Shown: piece after piece, positions 19,236 through 27,505 of the stretch
How positions within the stretch are numbered: position 1 is the first letter of the stretch
Layout of the letters: every line of letters begins with the position of its first letter
Program-made: the position numbers and the translations under genes
The notes under the pieces: model-generated
Seen by the model: only the letters and a program-made list of their open reading frames with translations
Databases searched by the model: none
Told to the model about the DNA's origin: nothing
Assembly: GCA_002862305.1 (NCBI GenBank)
Contig: PKCS01000039.1
Span: forward strand, 62,001-126,000
Source: Phycisphaerae bacterium
Lineage (GTDB): Bacteria > Planctomycetota > Phycisphaerae > Phycisphaerales > SM1A02
Direction of reading: 5' to 3'
Length of the DNA: 64,000 bases

Positions 19236-22205
19236 GTGCGCCCGTACCCACCCACTCGCCTCGCGATCCCGCTGCTCCTGGCCGGTCTCCCGGCCGCGGT
19301 CGCCCCGGCGGACGTCGAGAGCGTGCTCGCGGTCGATCCCGGGTCCGTCGCCGGGGTCACCCTCACCGTGACCTTCACCACCGCGATCGATTCCGACACC
19401 CAGACCGCGTCGCGTTCGGTGGGGGTCTCCGGGGGTGGGCGCGCGATCTTCCGCCCCGGGCAGGAGCCCTTCGACCAGGTGGAGCTCGCCGAACTCCGGT
19501 TCGAGCTGCAGGACTCGGACTTCCAGTACGGCTTCTTCTGCGACTCGCTCCTGGGGTGCATCGAGACCGACTTCACGCTGCGGAACGTGCAGGCGACCCT
19601 GGTCCCGCCCGCCGCCACCGGACTCGGGACCGACGGCGTCGCGCAGTTCGCGAACGCCTGGCGCCTCCAGGCGGACTACGACGTCGACGCCGGGCTGTTC
19701 TCGGAGTCCGGGTCCCTCGACATCGTGTCGGAGATCGGGTTCGGGGCGCGATTCAACACGGGCGGCGGCGACGTCTTCGTGGACCAGATCACCCTCGGCG
19801 GGCTGGGCACCGAACTCGAGGTGGGCGCCGGCATCGTGATCCAGCTGGACACCCAGCTCGACCTGCAGGGCACCACCCTCGGTGGCGGCTACCGGGAACT
19901 GCCCCCCGCGGCCTGCGGCGGGGGGGGAGCCTGCGGTTCGGTGGGCGCCCCCGGATGCGAGGACCTCGCGTGCTGCATCGCGGTGTGCGAGGCCGACTTC
20001 TACTGCTGCGAGCTCGCCTGGGACGCGGGGTGCGTCAACCGTGCGGTCGAGCTGTGCGGGGTCGCGCCCGCCAACGACTCCTGCAGCCAGGCCCGGCCGC
20101 TCGAGCTGGGGCGGCACCCCTTCACCACCGAGAACTGCTCCACCGACGGCCCGCCGCTGATCGGGGAATGCGCGACCAGCACCTCCGGGCTGAGCCTGGT
20201 CGACGACGTCTGGTTCAGCCACACCGCGCTCGCCGACAACGGCCTGGTGGTCTCGACCTGCAACCACGCGGCCTTCGACACCCGGATCGCGGTGTACGAG
20301 GAGTGCTCCGGCTCGCTGATCACCTGCTCCGACGACGAGGCCGCCTGCTCCGGCGGGACCACCATCGCCCGCTTCCAGGGCGTCGAGGGCGAGACCTACC
20401 TGATCCGAGTCGGGGGGACCACGGGGTCCGGAAGCGGGGAGATCGACCTCGCCTGGGGCGACGTCGACGAACCCTACGCCGGACTCTCGGTGGAGTGGCC
20501 GGTCGCCTCGGGAGGCAACGGGCACCACTACGCCCTCTACGCCCTCGGCGAGGCGACGTCCTTCGCCGACGCGGTGCTGGCCGCGGGACGCTTCGGCGGG
20601 TACCCCGCCACCCTCACCAGCCCGGAGGAGACCGAGTTCGTTCGCCGGAACATGCCGGCCTCGCTGTACGGCGGCTCCACCGCCTTCGGGCTCGTCAGGT
20701 CCGGGGACGACGGTCCCGGCGACGGCTGGTCGTGGATCACCGGCGAACCCCTCGACTGGACGGGGTGGGACGCCGGCGAACCGAACGACGTCCTGGGGCT
20801 CGAGGACTGGGGGATGCTCTACCCCGACGGGACCTGGAACGACACCCGGGATCGGTTCGCCTACGTGCTCCTCGAGTTCGACGAGGATCCCTCGCTGGAC
20901 GAGGTGACCTGGTCGGTGGAGGAGGGCGGCAACGGCCGGACCTACGAGGCGGTCCTGCTCGACCGACGCGTGGACTGGCTCTTCGCGAGGGCGTACGCGG
21001 AGAACCGAGGCGGGACCCTCGTCTGCCTCGACGAGCCCGGGGAGGCCGACTGGGTGTTCTCGAACCTGACCGCCTTCGCCTCCCTCTGGACCCAGACCTT
21101 CTACAACGCCGGGCCCTGGGTCGGCCTCTACCTCCGGGAGGGGCGCTGGGAGTGGCTGAGTGGCGAGGCCTTCGACGGCTCCAACTGGTACCCGGGCGAA
21201 CCCAACGGGACCGGGGACCGCGGCAGCTACCTCGCCAGTCCGGACCTGGCCGGGGGCTTCACGGAAACGTTCTCGGGAACCCCCGACGGGACCCTGTTCT
21301 CCAGCGCGGTCTACGCGGACGTCTTCGGCAACCCCCGGTTGAAGCTGGTCGCCGACGGCTTCCCCGGGACCTGGGGGACGTGGTACTCGCCCCCGATCGA
21401 GCGGACCCTCGATTCGTTCTCCGCGTCCTTCCGGTTCAGCTTCAAGAACGCCGACGGGGGGGGCGGTGACGGGTTCAGCTTCCTCTGGGGGGACCTCTCG
21501 GATGCCGGTGGCAATCGCCCGGAGGGCGGGGAGTACGGGACCTTCGGGTTCCAGCAGGATGGAGCCGGGCTCTCGATCGGGATCAACGGCTACATCGAGG
21601 GCGGAAACGCCGGCATCGACGGTCGGTGGGGTGGGACGCCCTTCGCCTTCACCCCCATGAGCTTCGAGGGCGTGACCTACCCCGACTACCAGACCGCCGG
21701 TCGTCCGGAATCGATGCCGACGATGACCGTCGACTGGCGTGCCGGCCAGGGAGTGACGGTCTCGATCGCGTTCCCCTTCGAGCCACCCCAGGTGGTCTAC
21801 CAGTCACAGGGGGTGGACGAGCTCGCCGGGATCGATCCGACGAACTGGGGCTTCGGCTTCGCCGGTCGCAACGGGGCGATCGACATGGACGTGCTGGTCG
21901 GGGACCTCGTGGTCAACGCCGGGTTCGTCGCGGAGTCGGGTGGCCTCGGGGGCGGGCCCCGGAACACCCTCGACGACACCACCGACCTCAACGTCCGTCG
22001 CACCCTGCTCATCGAGTACCCCGCCCCGGTCCCCGAGCCCTGTCCGGCGGACCTCGACCTCGACGGGGGCGTGGGGGGTGGGGACCTCGCGATCCTCCTC
22101 AGCCAGTGGGGGGGGCCGGGGTCCGCGGACCTCGACGGGGACGACCTGGTCAACGGCGTGGACCTGAGCATCCTGCTCGCGGGCTGGGGCCCCTGCGGGG
22201 GCTGA
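19236..22205 (+). CDS. Large secreted multi-lectin protein with EF-hand tail
   Basis: 989 residues from a GTG start with AAAGG nearby. Order: signal peptide (LAIPLLLAGLPAAVA), a beta-rich N-terminal domain (to about 225), a Cys-rich segment (about 227-274, PGCEDLACCIAVCEADFYCC), a PPC-like sandwich (about 280-408, DDVWFSH and FDTRIAVYEEC), two C-type lectin-like domains (about 418-550 and 556-665, DWTGWDAGEPND and SNWYPGEPNGTGD), an L-type lectin domain (about 675-930, GDGFSFLWG), and the paired EF-hand tail (about 936-989, DLDGDDLVNGVDLSILLAGWG). The design suggests binding of glycans on particles or cells. No enzyme domain is seen. Confidence 0.85.
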   Translation: MRPYPPTRLAIPLLLAGLPAAVAPADVESVLAVDPGSVAGVTLTVTFTTAIDSDTQTASRSVGVSGGGRAIFRPGQEPFDQVELAELRFELQDSDFQYGFFCDSLLGCIETDFTLRNVQATLVPPAATGLGTDGVAQFANAWRLQADYDVDAGLFSESGSLDIVSEIGFGARFNTGGGDVFVDQITLGGLGTELEVGAGIVIQLDTQLDLQGTTLGGGYRELPPAACGGGGACGSVGAPGCEDLACCIAVCEADFYCCELAWDAGCVNRAVELCGVAPANDSCSQARPLELGRHPFTTENCSTDGPPLIGECATSTSGLSLVDDVWFSHTALADNGLVVSTCNHAAFDTRIAVYEECSGSLITCSDDEAACSGGTTIARFQGVEGETYLIRVGGTTGSGSGEIDLAWGDVDEPYAGLSVEWPVASGGNGHHYALYALGEATSFADAVLAAGRFGGYPATLTSPEETEFVRRNMPASLYGGSTAFGLVRSGDDGPGDGWSWITGEPLDWTGWDAGEPNDVLGLEDWGMLYPDGTWNDTRDRFAYVLLEFDEDPSLDEVTWSVEEGGNGRTYEAVLLDRRVDWLFARAYAENRGGTLVCLDEPGEADWVFSNLTAFASLWTQTFYNAGPWVGLYLREGRWEWLSGEAFDGSNWYPGEPNGTGDRGSYLASPDLAGGFTETFSGTPDGTLFSSAVYADVFGNPRLKLVADGFPGTWGTWYSPPIERTLDSFSASFRFSFKNADGGGGDGFSFLWGDLSDAGGNRPEGGEYGTFGFQQDGAGLSIGINGYIEGGNAGIDGRWGGTPFAFTPMSFEGVTYPDYQTAGRPESMPTMTVDWRAGQGVTVSIAFPFEPPQVVYQSQGVDELAGIDPTNWGFGFAGRNGAIDMDVLVGDLVVNAGFVAESGGLGGGPRNTLDDTTDLNVRRTLLIEYPAPVPEPCPADLDLDGGVGGGDLAILLSQWGGPGSADLDGDDLVNGVDLSILLAGWGPCGG

Positions 22206-22215
22206 GGTCCGAGGA
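22183..22215 (+). repeat. 33-bp direct repeat, left copy
   Basis: Starts GCTGGGGCCCCTGCGGGGGC and runs through the stop codon of the lectin gene to GGTCCGAGGA. It is identical to 24903-24935. Confidence 0.9.
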
Positions 22216-22613
22216 ACCTCTTGCTACAAGGTCTCCAAAGTGTCTCTACACCCCCCCACGGTGCTCCGAACGCATATTTCGAGCATACTAGGAAAACGTT
22301 AGGGCGCCTCAGGTGGTCGAGATGGTCTGGGGGACACCCACACCAGGAATCTGGAGATTCCCAAGACGGGTGGTGGGGACCAGACGCACCCAGTTCCGGT
22401 CTGAGAGCAGATTGGTTCTGGACTGGGCCCCGTAGGACCGCGATGGGCGTGTGGGGCGGAGACTCGCGGAGGATCGCTTCGACGCCGATCGAATGGCGGC
22501 GGTGATGCTCCGGGCGCTGGATCTTTGATTCCCTTGGGCGGTTCCGCCGGAAAACGCCGATACTCCCCAACTCCGGAGGCTCTGCAATCCGGGTGAACGA
22601 ACGAGAGATTCCC
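22216..22613. other. Gene-free stretch before methyltransferase
   Basis: No gene, tRNA or convincing promoter is seen. The base composition is visibly less GC-rich than the flanks. A small hairpin GGAATC-TGGA-GATTCC lies at 22346-22361. The start codon of the next gene may be GTG at 22593 or ATG at 22614. Confidence 0.5.
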
Positions 22614-23465
22614 ATGACACCGCCACCCCAATCGACCCGGGATCTCGAGACCCACTTCCGCTTCGGTGAGAACTGGCTCGACTACTCGGAATCGGTGGAT
22701 GCCACCCACCTCGAGCACTCGGTGAACAACCTCCAGCGGTTGTTCGCCACGTCGCGACTCGATGGTCTTCGCTTCCTCGACATCGGATGCGGGAGCGGAC
22801 TGCACTCGGTGGCGGCCGCGACGTTGGGCGCGGAAGTCGTCTCGATCGATCTTGACCCCCAGTGCATCACGTCCACGGTCCGGCTCGGTGAACGGTTCCA
22901 GGTGTCCGACCGGATCAACGTCGAACAGCAATCCGTCTTTGATCTGGATCCCCGATATCGCGAGGCCTTCGACATCGTGTACTCCTGGGGAGTTCTTCAC
23001 CATACCGGAGACATGTGGACGGCGATCGACCAGGCCCGGACCTGCGTGTCACCTGGTGGCCAGTTCGCGCTGGCGATCTACCGCAAGTTGTGGTGCTGCG
23101 GGGCCTGGCGAATCGAGAAGTATCTCTACTCGAAGCTGCCACCCTTCCTCCAGGGCGTCATCCGCTGGCCGTACACCGCCGTGGTCGACGGGGTCGCCGC
23201 CCTGAAGCGATGCCAGTCTCCGGCCCGGTTTCGCCGAGAATACAAACTGTCCCGCGGCATGAGCCGGGATCATGACATTCACGACTGGCTTGGGGGGTAC
23301 CCGTACGAGTCCGCATCGGCGGAGGAGATCGAAGCGTTCATGTCGGCGCGTACGTTCTCGCCCGTGCGCATCTTCAATGCTGAAACCGTTCGCTTTCCCA
23401 GGGGCTGGACCGGCAGCGGTTGCGTAGAGTGCGTGTTCCAGCGGGACACCGAGTCTCCCGTTTGA
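22614..23465 (+). CDS. SAM-dependent methyltransferase (class I)
   Basis: 283 residues. The SAM-binding motif LDIGCGSG lies near residues 55-62, with the acidic SIDLD after the next strand and VYSWGVLHHTGD as motif IV/post-I region. The C-terminal half (CCGAWRIEKYLYSKLPP) resembles methyltransferases found in surface-glycan clusters. A weak GAGAGA lies 5 nt before the ATG; an in-frame GTG at 22593 would add 7 residues. Codon use is less GC-rich at third positions than in neighbouring genes, which suggests acquisition. The acceptor is unknown. Confidence 0.8.
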   Translation: MTPPPQSTRDLETHFRFGENWLDYSESVDATHLEHSVNNLQRLFATSRLDGLRFLDIGCGSGLHSVAAATLGAEVVSIDLDPQCITSTVRLGERFQVSDRINVEQQSVFDLDPRYREAFDIVYSWGVLHHTGDMWTAIDQARTCVSPGGQFALAIYRKLWCCGAWRIEKYLYSKLPPFLQGVIRWPYTAVVDGVAALKRCQSPARFRREYKLSRGMSRDHDIHDWLGGYPYESASAEEIEAFMSARTFSPVRIFNAETVRFPRGWTGSGCVECVFQRDTESPV

Positions 23466-23489
23466 ACGGGTATCCGCGAGGACGTGGAG

Positions 23490-23695
23490 AGATCACGAAG
23501 CCTGGGGCTGGTGATCGAATTCCGCACCATGTCCGATCGGCGGTGTGCTGACGGTGAGCTGCTGCCGGAGTACCTGACGCTCCATGACGCGCAGTAGGCC
23601 CAACGGCACGACGTACGTCCGGGGATCACGGGCTGGCGCAGGTCAAAGGCCGGAATCGACTCAGCTGGTTGGACAAGTTCGATCTCACCGTCATC
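23490..23695 (+). pseudogene. Decayed polyprenyl-phosphate sugar-phosphate transferase (C-terminal remnant)
   Basis: Translation reads LLPEYLTLHDAQ, a TAG at 23595-23597, AQRHDVRPGITGW, then after a one-base loss at 23636, AQVKGRNRLSWLDKF. This is the conserved end of PglC/WcaJ-type initiating transferases (LLPEYL...RRHEVRPGITGWAQVNGRN...W..KF). Just upstream, ATGTCC-GATCGG-CGG looks like the MSLIGPRP coding stretch with small deletions. The N-terminal half is missing. It is a dead fragment of a glycan-initiating enzyme and sits between the two methyltransferases. Confidence 0.75.
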
Positions 23696-23719
23696 CGGTG
23701 GGGCCGGTCCCACGACGGG

Positions 23720-24526
23720 TCACTCGGTCCGTCGGGCGACCACCGCCACGGTAGGTGACAGGTAGGCCGAATTCGGGAGCACCCGGCCCGCGTGTTCAAG
23801 CAGGGTCAGGGGCGCCTTGATCGCTAGATGGGGTAGTCGTCCCAGGCTACGGGCCCGCTGATAGAGCGCAGTATTCCAAAATCCCAGATGACCGAGGTAG
23901 CCGCCTCCGAGAATGTCGACCTGTCCGGTGCGCTCCAGCCCGGTTCGCAGATCGTCCCAGGTCATCAGATTGTGCATGGCGTGTCGTTCCGGATCCACAC
24001 GCCGCAGGATGCTTCCCCCGAGGCCCGAATGATTGGGAATGACGATGGCGATGAAGCCTCCGGGAGCGACCAGATCGACATGTCGCTGCAGGCAGGGGAC
24101 GACGTCATCGAAATGCTCGACGACCCCGAAGCTAGCGACGACGTCCCACGGGGGATGGTCAGGGTCGCAGGTGAAATCGAAGAGATCCGCGTGGATGATC
24201 TCGGCTTCGAGACCATCTGCCGCACATCGCGCACGGGTTTCCTCGCATCCTTCTTCGAGATAGTCCATGCCGGTCAGCTGATAGCCGAATCGATCGTGGA
24301 AGTAACGAAGATAGGTGCCGGGACAGCACCCCAGCTCGAGGAAACGTCGGGATTCGCCTCGGGGGAGATGCCTAGAGAACAGATCGTCGATCCCGGCGAA
24401 GGATCGATGGCGGTGCTTGATACCCAGCGGTCCGGGGCGCACCGTCGACCAGAATCTGGTCCAGTCCTCCGGTGCGGTCAGGCGAGACGGCCCGTCGGCT
24501 TTGGATGAAGATGGCTTCTCCGGCAT
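23720..24526 (-). CDS. SAM-dependent methyltransferase (class I)
   Basis: 268 residues. The SAM motif is LELGCCPGTYLRYF (about 63-76), followed by GMDYLEEG (D88), ADLFDF and VVASFGVVEHFDD, then VAPGGFIAIVIPN. It resembles methyltransferases of O-antigen or capsule clusters. The second glycine position of the GxGxG loop reads GCCPG, a variant seen in this group. The ATG has no clear Shine-Dalgarno site. Orientation is opposite to the first methyltransferase, with the transferase remnant between them. Confidence 0.8.
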   Translation of the reverse strand: MPEKPSSSKADGPSRLTAPEDWTRFWSTVRPGPLGIKHRHRSFAGIDDLFSRHLPRGESRRFLELGCCPGTYLRYFHDRFGYQLTGMDYLEEGCEETRARCAADGLEAEIIHADLFDFTCDPDHPPWDVVASFGVVEHFDDVVPCLQRHVDLVAPGGFIAIVIPNHSGLGGSILRRVDPERHAMHNLMTWDDLRTGLERTGQVDILGGGYLGHLGFWNTALYQRARSLGRLPHLAIKAPLTLLEHAGRVLPNSAYLSPTVAVVARRTE

Positions 24527-24881
24527 GGCATTTATCGGATCGCGGTGACCGTTTCATTGGGAGTGACGTCGCCGGTCACTATACTTGGTTGTTCCCGACC
24601 ATGCCCGAGCATGTTTCCACTGTGTCCGGAAACACCTTCTCCATACCCAATAATGGTTCGACGGTGATGGATGCCGTTCTTGCCAGCGATGCTGACGCCC
24701 TGGGACTGGGTGAGTTGCAGAGTCTTCCGGAGGCCGGCTGGATGGGGCAGAACTACGTGGCTGCGGCGTCCGTGTGCATCAGTGCCAGTTCTGGACGGCC
24801 GTACGCGAGCGGTGGTCGGCCGAGATCGGCGCGGAGGCCGAAGACTATCTGGATCTTCAGCGCAAGGTCAGCCGGCTGCGA

Positions 24882-24914
24882 CAGCTTCCTCGACGGCCGC
24901 CAGCTGGGGCCCCT
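24882..24914 (+). repeat. 33-nt copy of an internal GH7-like gene segment
   Basis: Matches 26419-26451 at 32 of 33 positions (only 24905 T against A differs), including CAGCTTCCTCGACGGCCGCC. It overlaps the lectin-gene repeat by 12 bases. Confidence 0.85.
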
Positions 24915-24935
24915 GCGGGGGCTGAGGTCCGAGGA
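24903..24935 (+). repeat. 33-bp direct repeat, right copy
   Basis: Identical to 22183-22215, the 3' end of the lectin gene including its stop. The two copies bound the methyltransferase segment. Confidence 0.9.
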
Positions 24936-25039
24936 TTCTTTCCACTATCTCAGGAATGACCGTCCTCCGGGGGGCGGCGTGCGGTCATAATCCTCTTCCT
25001 GCAACGACCTTGCGTCCACCCAACTCGATCCGGAGAACG

Positions 25040-26752
25040 ATGATGCCTCGAACGCCCAGTCACCCCTCGTCCGTTTCCTGCCTCCTCGGCGGCACGCTGC
25101 TGCTGGGGTGCACGACCCTTGCCGTCCACGCGTCCAGCGACACCCTCAAGGCGAACCGGGGGGACCTTGCGGTGACCGAGGGCGGCACGACCTCCAGTTT
25201 TCCCCTGCTCCAGGCCTACGGCCTGTCCACCGGCAACCCCGTCAACCTCGACGGCAGCGGGACCGCCAGCCTGGCCTTCAACAGTCGCGCCTACCTCGGC
25301 GACCCCGCCAACGTGCCCGGCGACGACGAGGCCGACCTGAGCCAGGCGTTCTACTACAACCAGTTCGACCTCACGCCCTCCGGCGCGATCGCCCGGAACG
25401 ACCAGACGGTGATCAGCTTCGACGTGGACTTCGGCGACATCTACGCCTCCACCGGTTCATCGGGCACCGGGACCTGCGGCTGCATCTGGGCGGTGTACCT
25501 GACCAGCGCGGACGGGACCCGTTCGAACGAGCAGCGCTGCGTCAGCGATCCCTACTACCAGGACGCGGTGGGGACCTGCACGGACTGCAACAGCGAGGGC
25601 TTCAGGCCGCTGGTGAACGACGACGACCTCGCGGACGGCCTCGTGAAGTGGGGCGGGACCGACTGCGACGAGGGCAACAGCTACGAGATCGACCTGATGG
25701 AAGCCAACCTCTACGGCTTCTCCACCACCCTCCACAACGGCTACGGGGCCCACGGCCGCCGCGACACCAGCGGGACGATCTTCAAGATCGGGGTGGGTGC
25801 CCTGCCGGTCTGCCCCTTCACCGCCACCTGCGACGGGGCGACCTACGGGGCCGATCCGGTGCAGGACGTCGGGTGCTTTGCCGACGGGCTCCAGAAGTAC
25901 GGACCGGGAAGCCAGTACTCGATCGATTCGACCCGTCCCTTCCGGGTCACCGCGACCTTCGGATTCGACGCGAGCGGGATCCTCGAGCGCTACACGGTCC
26001 AGCTGGTCCAGGTCACCGAGATCGGTGGCAGCACCATCGGCGACCCGGTGGAGGTCTGCGACCTCGATTCCAGCGATACGCCGCCGTTCTACAGCCTGAT
26101 GAGCAGCGGTGACGGCGACAAGTACGGGGTCTGCCCCACCGGCAACCCCGTGGTCTTCAACTCGGAGGGCGCGAGCTGGCAGCAGGGCTGCGGCTCCGCG
26201 CAGCTTTCCGACTACTCATGGTCCCCTCGCTACGACGCCGAGTCATCCGCGGTCACGGACTACGCCGGCCCCGTCAACGTGCCTTCCGGCGCGACCTACG
26301 TGCACTGCACGGAATACGTGCAGGACTGGGGCATCGGGCAATCCCCCCAGTGGGACGAGATCACCGACGCACTCCAGACCGCGAACTTCGTGATGTCGTT
26401 CCCCGGCGGCAGCGGAGGCAGCTTCCTCGACGGCCGCCAGCAGGGGCCCCTCAGCGCCTCGACCCCCCTCTGGGAGACGGTCTGCACCGACGACGACCGC
26501 ACCCAGGGGGTCTGTGGCACCGGCAACGTCAGCGAGACGTTCAAGGTGGGGAACATCAGCTTCGGTGGCGGCCAGCTCGGCGGGGCGCTCTGCGTCGGCG
26601 ACTACAACGACGACGAGCGGATCGACGGCCGGGACCTCGGCGCCCTCCTCGCGGCCTGGGGCTCGGACCTCCTGCAGTTCGACTTCGACGACGACGGGAG
26701 CGTGGGCGCGGGCGACCTCACCCTGCTCCTCGAGCGTTGGGGGGATTGCTGA
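25040..26752 (+). CDS. Secreted GH7-like glycoside hydrolase with EF-hand tail
   Basis: 570 residues. A GGAG site lies 4 nt before the first and 7 nt before the second of two adjacent ATGs. Signal peptide core: CLLGGTLLLGCTTLAVHA. The body matches glycoside hydrolase family 7 (cellobiohydrolase I/endoglucanase I): FDVD at 127-130 followed by CGCIWAVYLTSADG (family: FDVD...CGLNGALYFVSMDADG), the catalytic EIDLMEAN with E216, D218 and E221 in place of the family ExDxxE, YGPGSQYSIDSTRPFRVTATF (family: DTTKPFTVVTQF), and ITDALQTANFVMSF. Many Cys residues fit its disulphides. The end carries two EF-hand repeats (about 517-570). Cellulose or another beta-1,4-glucan is the likely substrate. Similarity is by eye only and overall divergence is large. 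Confidence 0.65.
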   Translation: MMPRTPSHPSSVSCLLGGTLLLGCTTLAVHASSDTLKANRGDLAVTEGGTTSSFPLLQAYGLSTGNPVNLDGSGTASLAFNSRAYLGDPANVPGDDEADLSQAFYYNQFDLTPSGAIARNDQTVISFDVDFGDIYASTGSSGTGTCGCIWAVYLTSADGTRSNEQRCVSDPYYQDAVGTCTDCNSEGFRPLVNDDDLADGLVKWGGTDCDEGNSYEIDLMEANLYGFSTTLHNGYGAHGRRDTSGTIFKIGVGALPVCPFTATCDGATYGADPVQDVGCFADGLQKYGPGSQYSIDSTRPFRVTATFGFDASGILERYTVQLVQVTEIGGSTIGDPVEVCDLDSSDTPPFYSLMSSGDGDKYGVCPTGNPVVFNSEGASWQQGCGSAQLSDYSWSPRYDAESSAVTDYAGPVNVPSGATYVHCTEYVQDWGIGQSPQWDEITDALQTANFVMSFPGGSGGSFLDGRQQGPLSASTPLWETVCTDDDRTQGVCGTGNVSETFKVGNISFGGGQLGGALCVGDYNDDERIDGRDLGALLAAWGSDLLQFDFDDDGSVGAGDLTLLLERWGDC

Positions 26753-26770
26753 GCCGGATCCGATCGACGG

Positions 26771-27505
26771 TCACGAACCCGACGGGTCGGCCTCCGGGCC
26801 GGCCCCTCGTTCCTGCCCGGGGTCGTGCGTCGCGACCGTGCGGGCACGATCACGGTCGACCGGTCCCTCGATCCCGTCGACCCGTCCGTCCTGGGTGTAC
26901 TGCCAGATGATCCAGGGTCCGATCCCCCGGGTCGCCTTGGGGGTCGACACCCCGTACTCCGCGACCCAGAGCGGGTTCGGCCACGGCGTCTCGCGCCTGC
27001 CCGCGAGGTGGTCGTTCCAGAACGCGGGCGACACGTAGATCATCGCCTCGTACCCCTTCTGCCGGCGAACCTCCGCGAGGAACCGCTCGAGGTTGGTCGC
27101 CAGGTCGGGACCCGGGGTCTCCACGTCGACCACCGGGAGCAGGTCGCCGGCCTCGAGTTCGACGGTGGCGAGGAAGTGCTTCGCCTGCCGGGTCCCGTCG
27201 ACGTCCGGTTCCAGGAAGTGGTAGGCGCCGCGCCTGATCGAGGTCCCGGCGACGGCCTTCCAGTTCTCCTTGAATCGCGGGTCGACCCATCGCGTGCCCT
27301 GGGTCGCCTTGATGTAGGCGAACTCGATGCCCGCTCCCTCGACCCGGGACCAGTCGATCGCCCCCTGGTAGTGCGAGACGTCGATCCCCTCCACCGGCTT
27401 CGCCTCCTTCGGTGGGGGCGGTGGTGGATCCTGCGCCGCCGCCAGCAGCGACCCCGCCACGCCCGCGGCCACGACCAGCAGCGAGATGCGGCGCGGGAAC
27501 GTCAA
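26771..27505 (-). CDS. GH25 lysozyme-like muramidase, secreted
   Basis: 244 residues: signal peptide (LLVVAAGVAGSLLAAA), a Pro/Lys linker, then the GH25 barrel starting GIDVSHYQGAIDW, with FAYIKATQG, GAYHFL and the catalytic DVE (LPVVDVETPG). It hydrolyses peptidoglycan N-acetylmuramyl bonds. The TTG start overlaps the TGA of serS (TTGA) and has AGGAG 8 nt upstream, so translation follows serS. A small charged C-terminal tail lies past the barrel. The position in a nadK-serS unit is unusual. Confidence 0.88.
   Translation of the reverse strand: MTFPRRISLLVVAAGVAGSLLAAAQDPPPPPPKEAKPVEGIDVSHYQGAIDWSRVEGAGIEFAYIKATQGTRWVDPRFKENWKAVAGTSIRRGAYHFLEPDVDGTRQAKHFLATVELEAGDLLPVVDVETPGPDLATNLERFLAEVRRQKGYEAMIYVSPAFWNDHLAGRRETPWPNPLWVAEYGVSTPKATRGIGPWIIWQYTQDGRVDGIEGPVDRDRARTVATHDPGQERGAGPEADPSGS

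Larger units (their letters stand above)
24527..25039 (+). other. Stretch without an intact gene; possible decayed coding remnants
   Basis: No intact gene. Two short stretches look codon-like in different frames: 24601-24770 (DADALGLGELQSLPEAGWMG) and 24776-24888 (FWTAVRERWSAEIGAEAED). They could be one frameshifted gene, which I do not recognise. The end holds the chimeric repeat segment 24882-24935. CATAAT at 24986-24991 could be a -10 element for the next gene. Confidence 0.35.

Noticed and set aside
22216-24935. Segment as an insertion sequence
   Set aside because: No transposase or terminal inverted repeats are seen; only direct repeats bound it.
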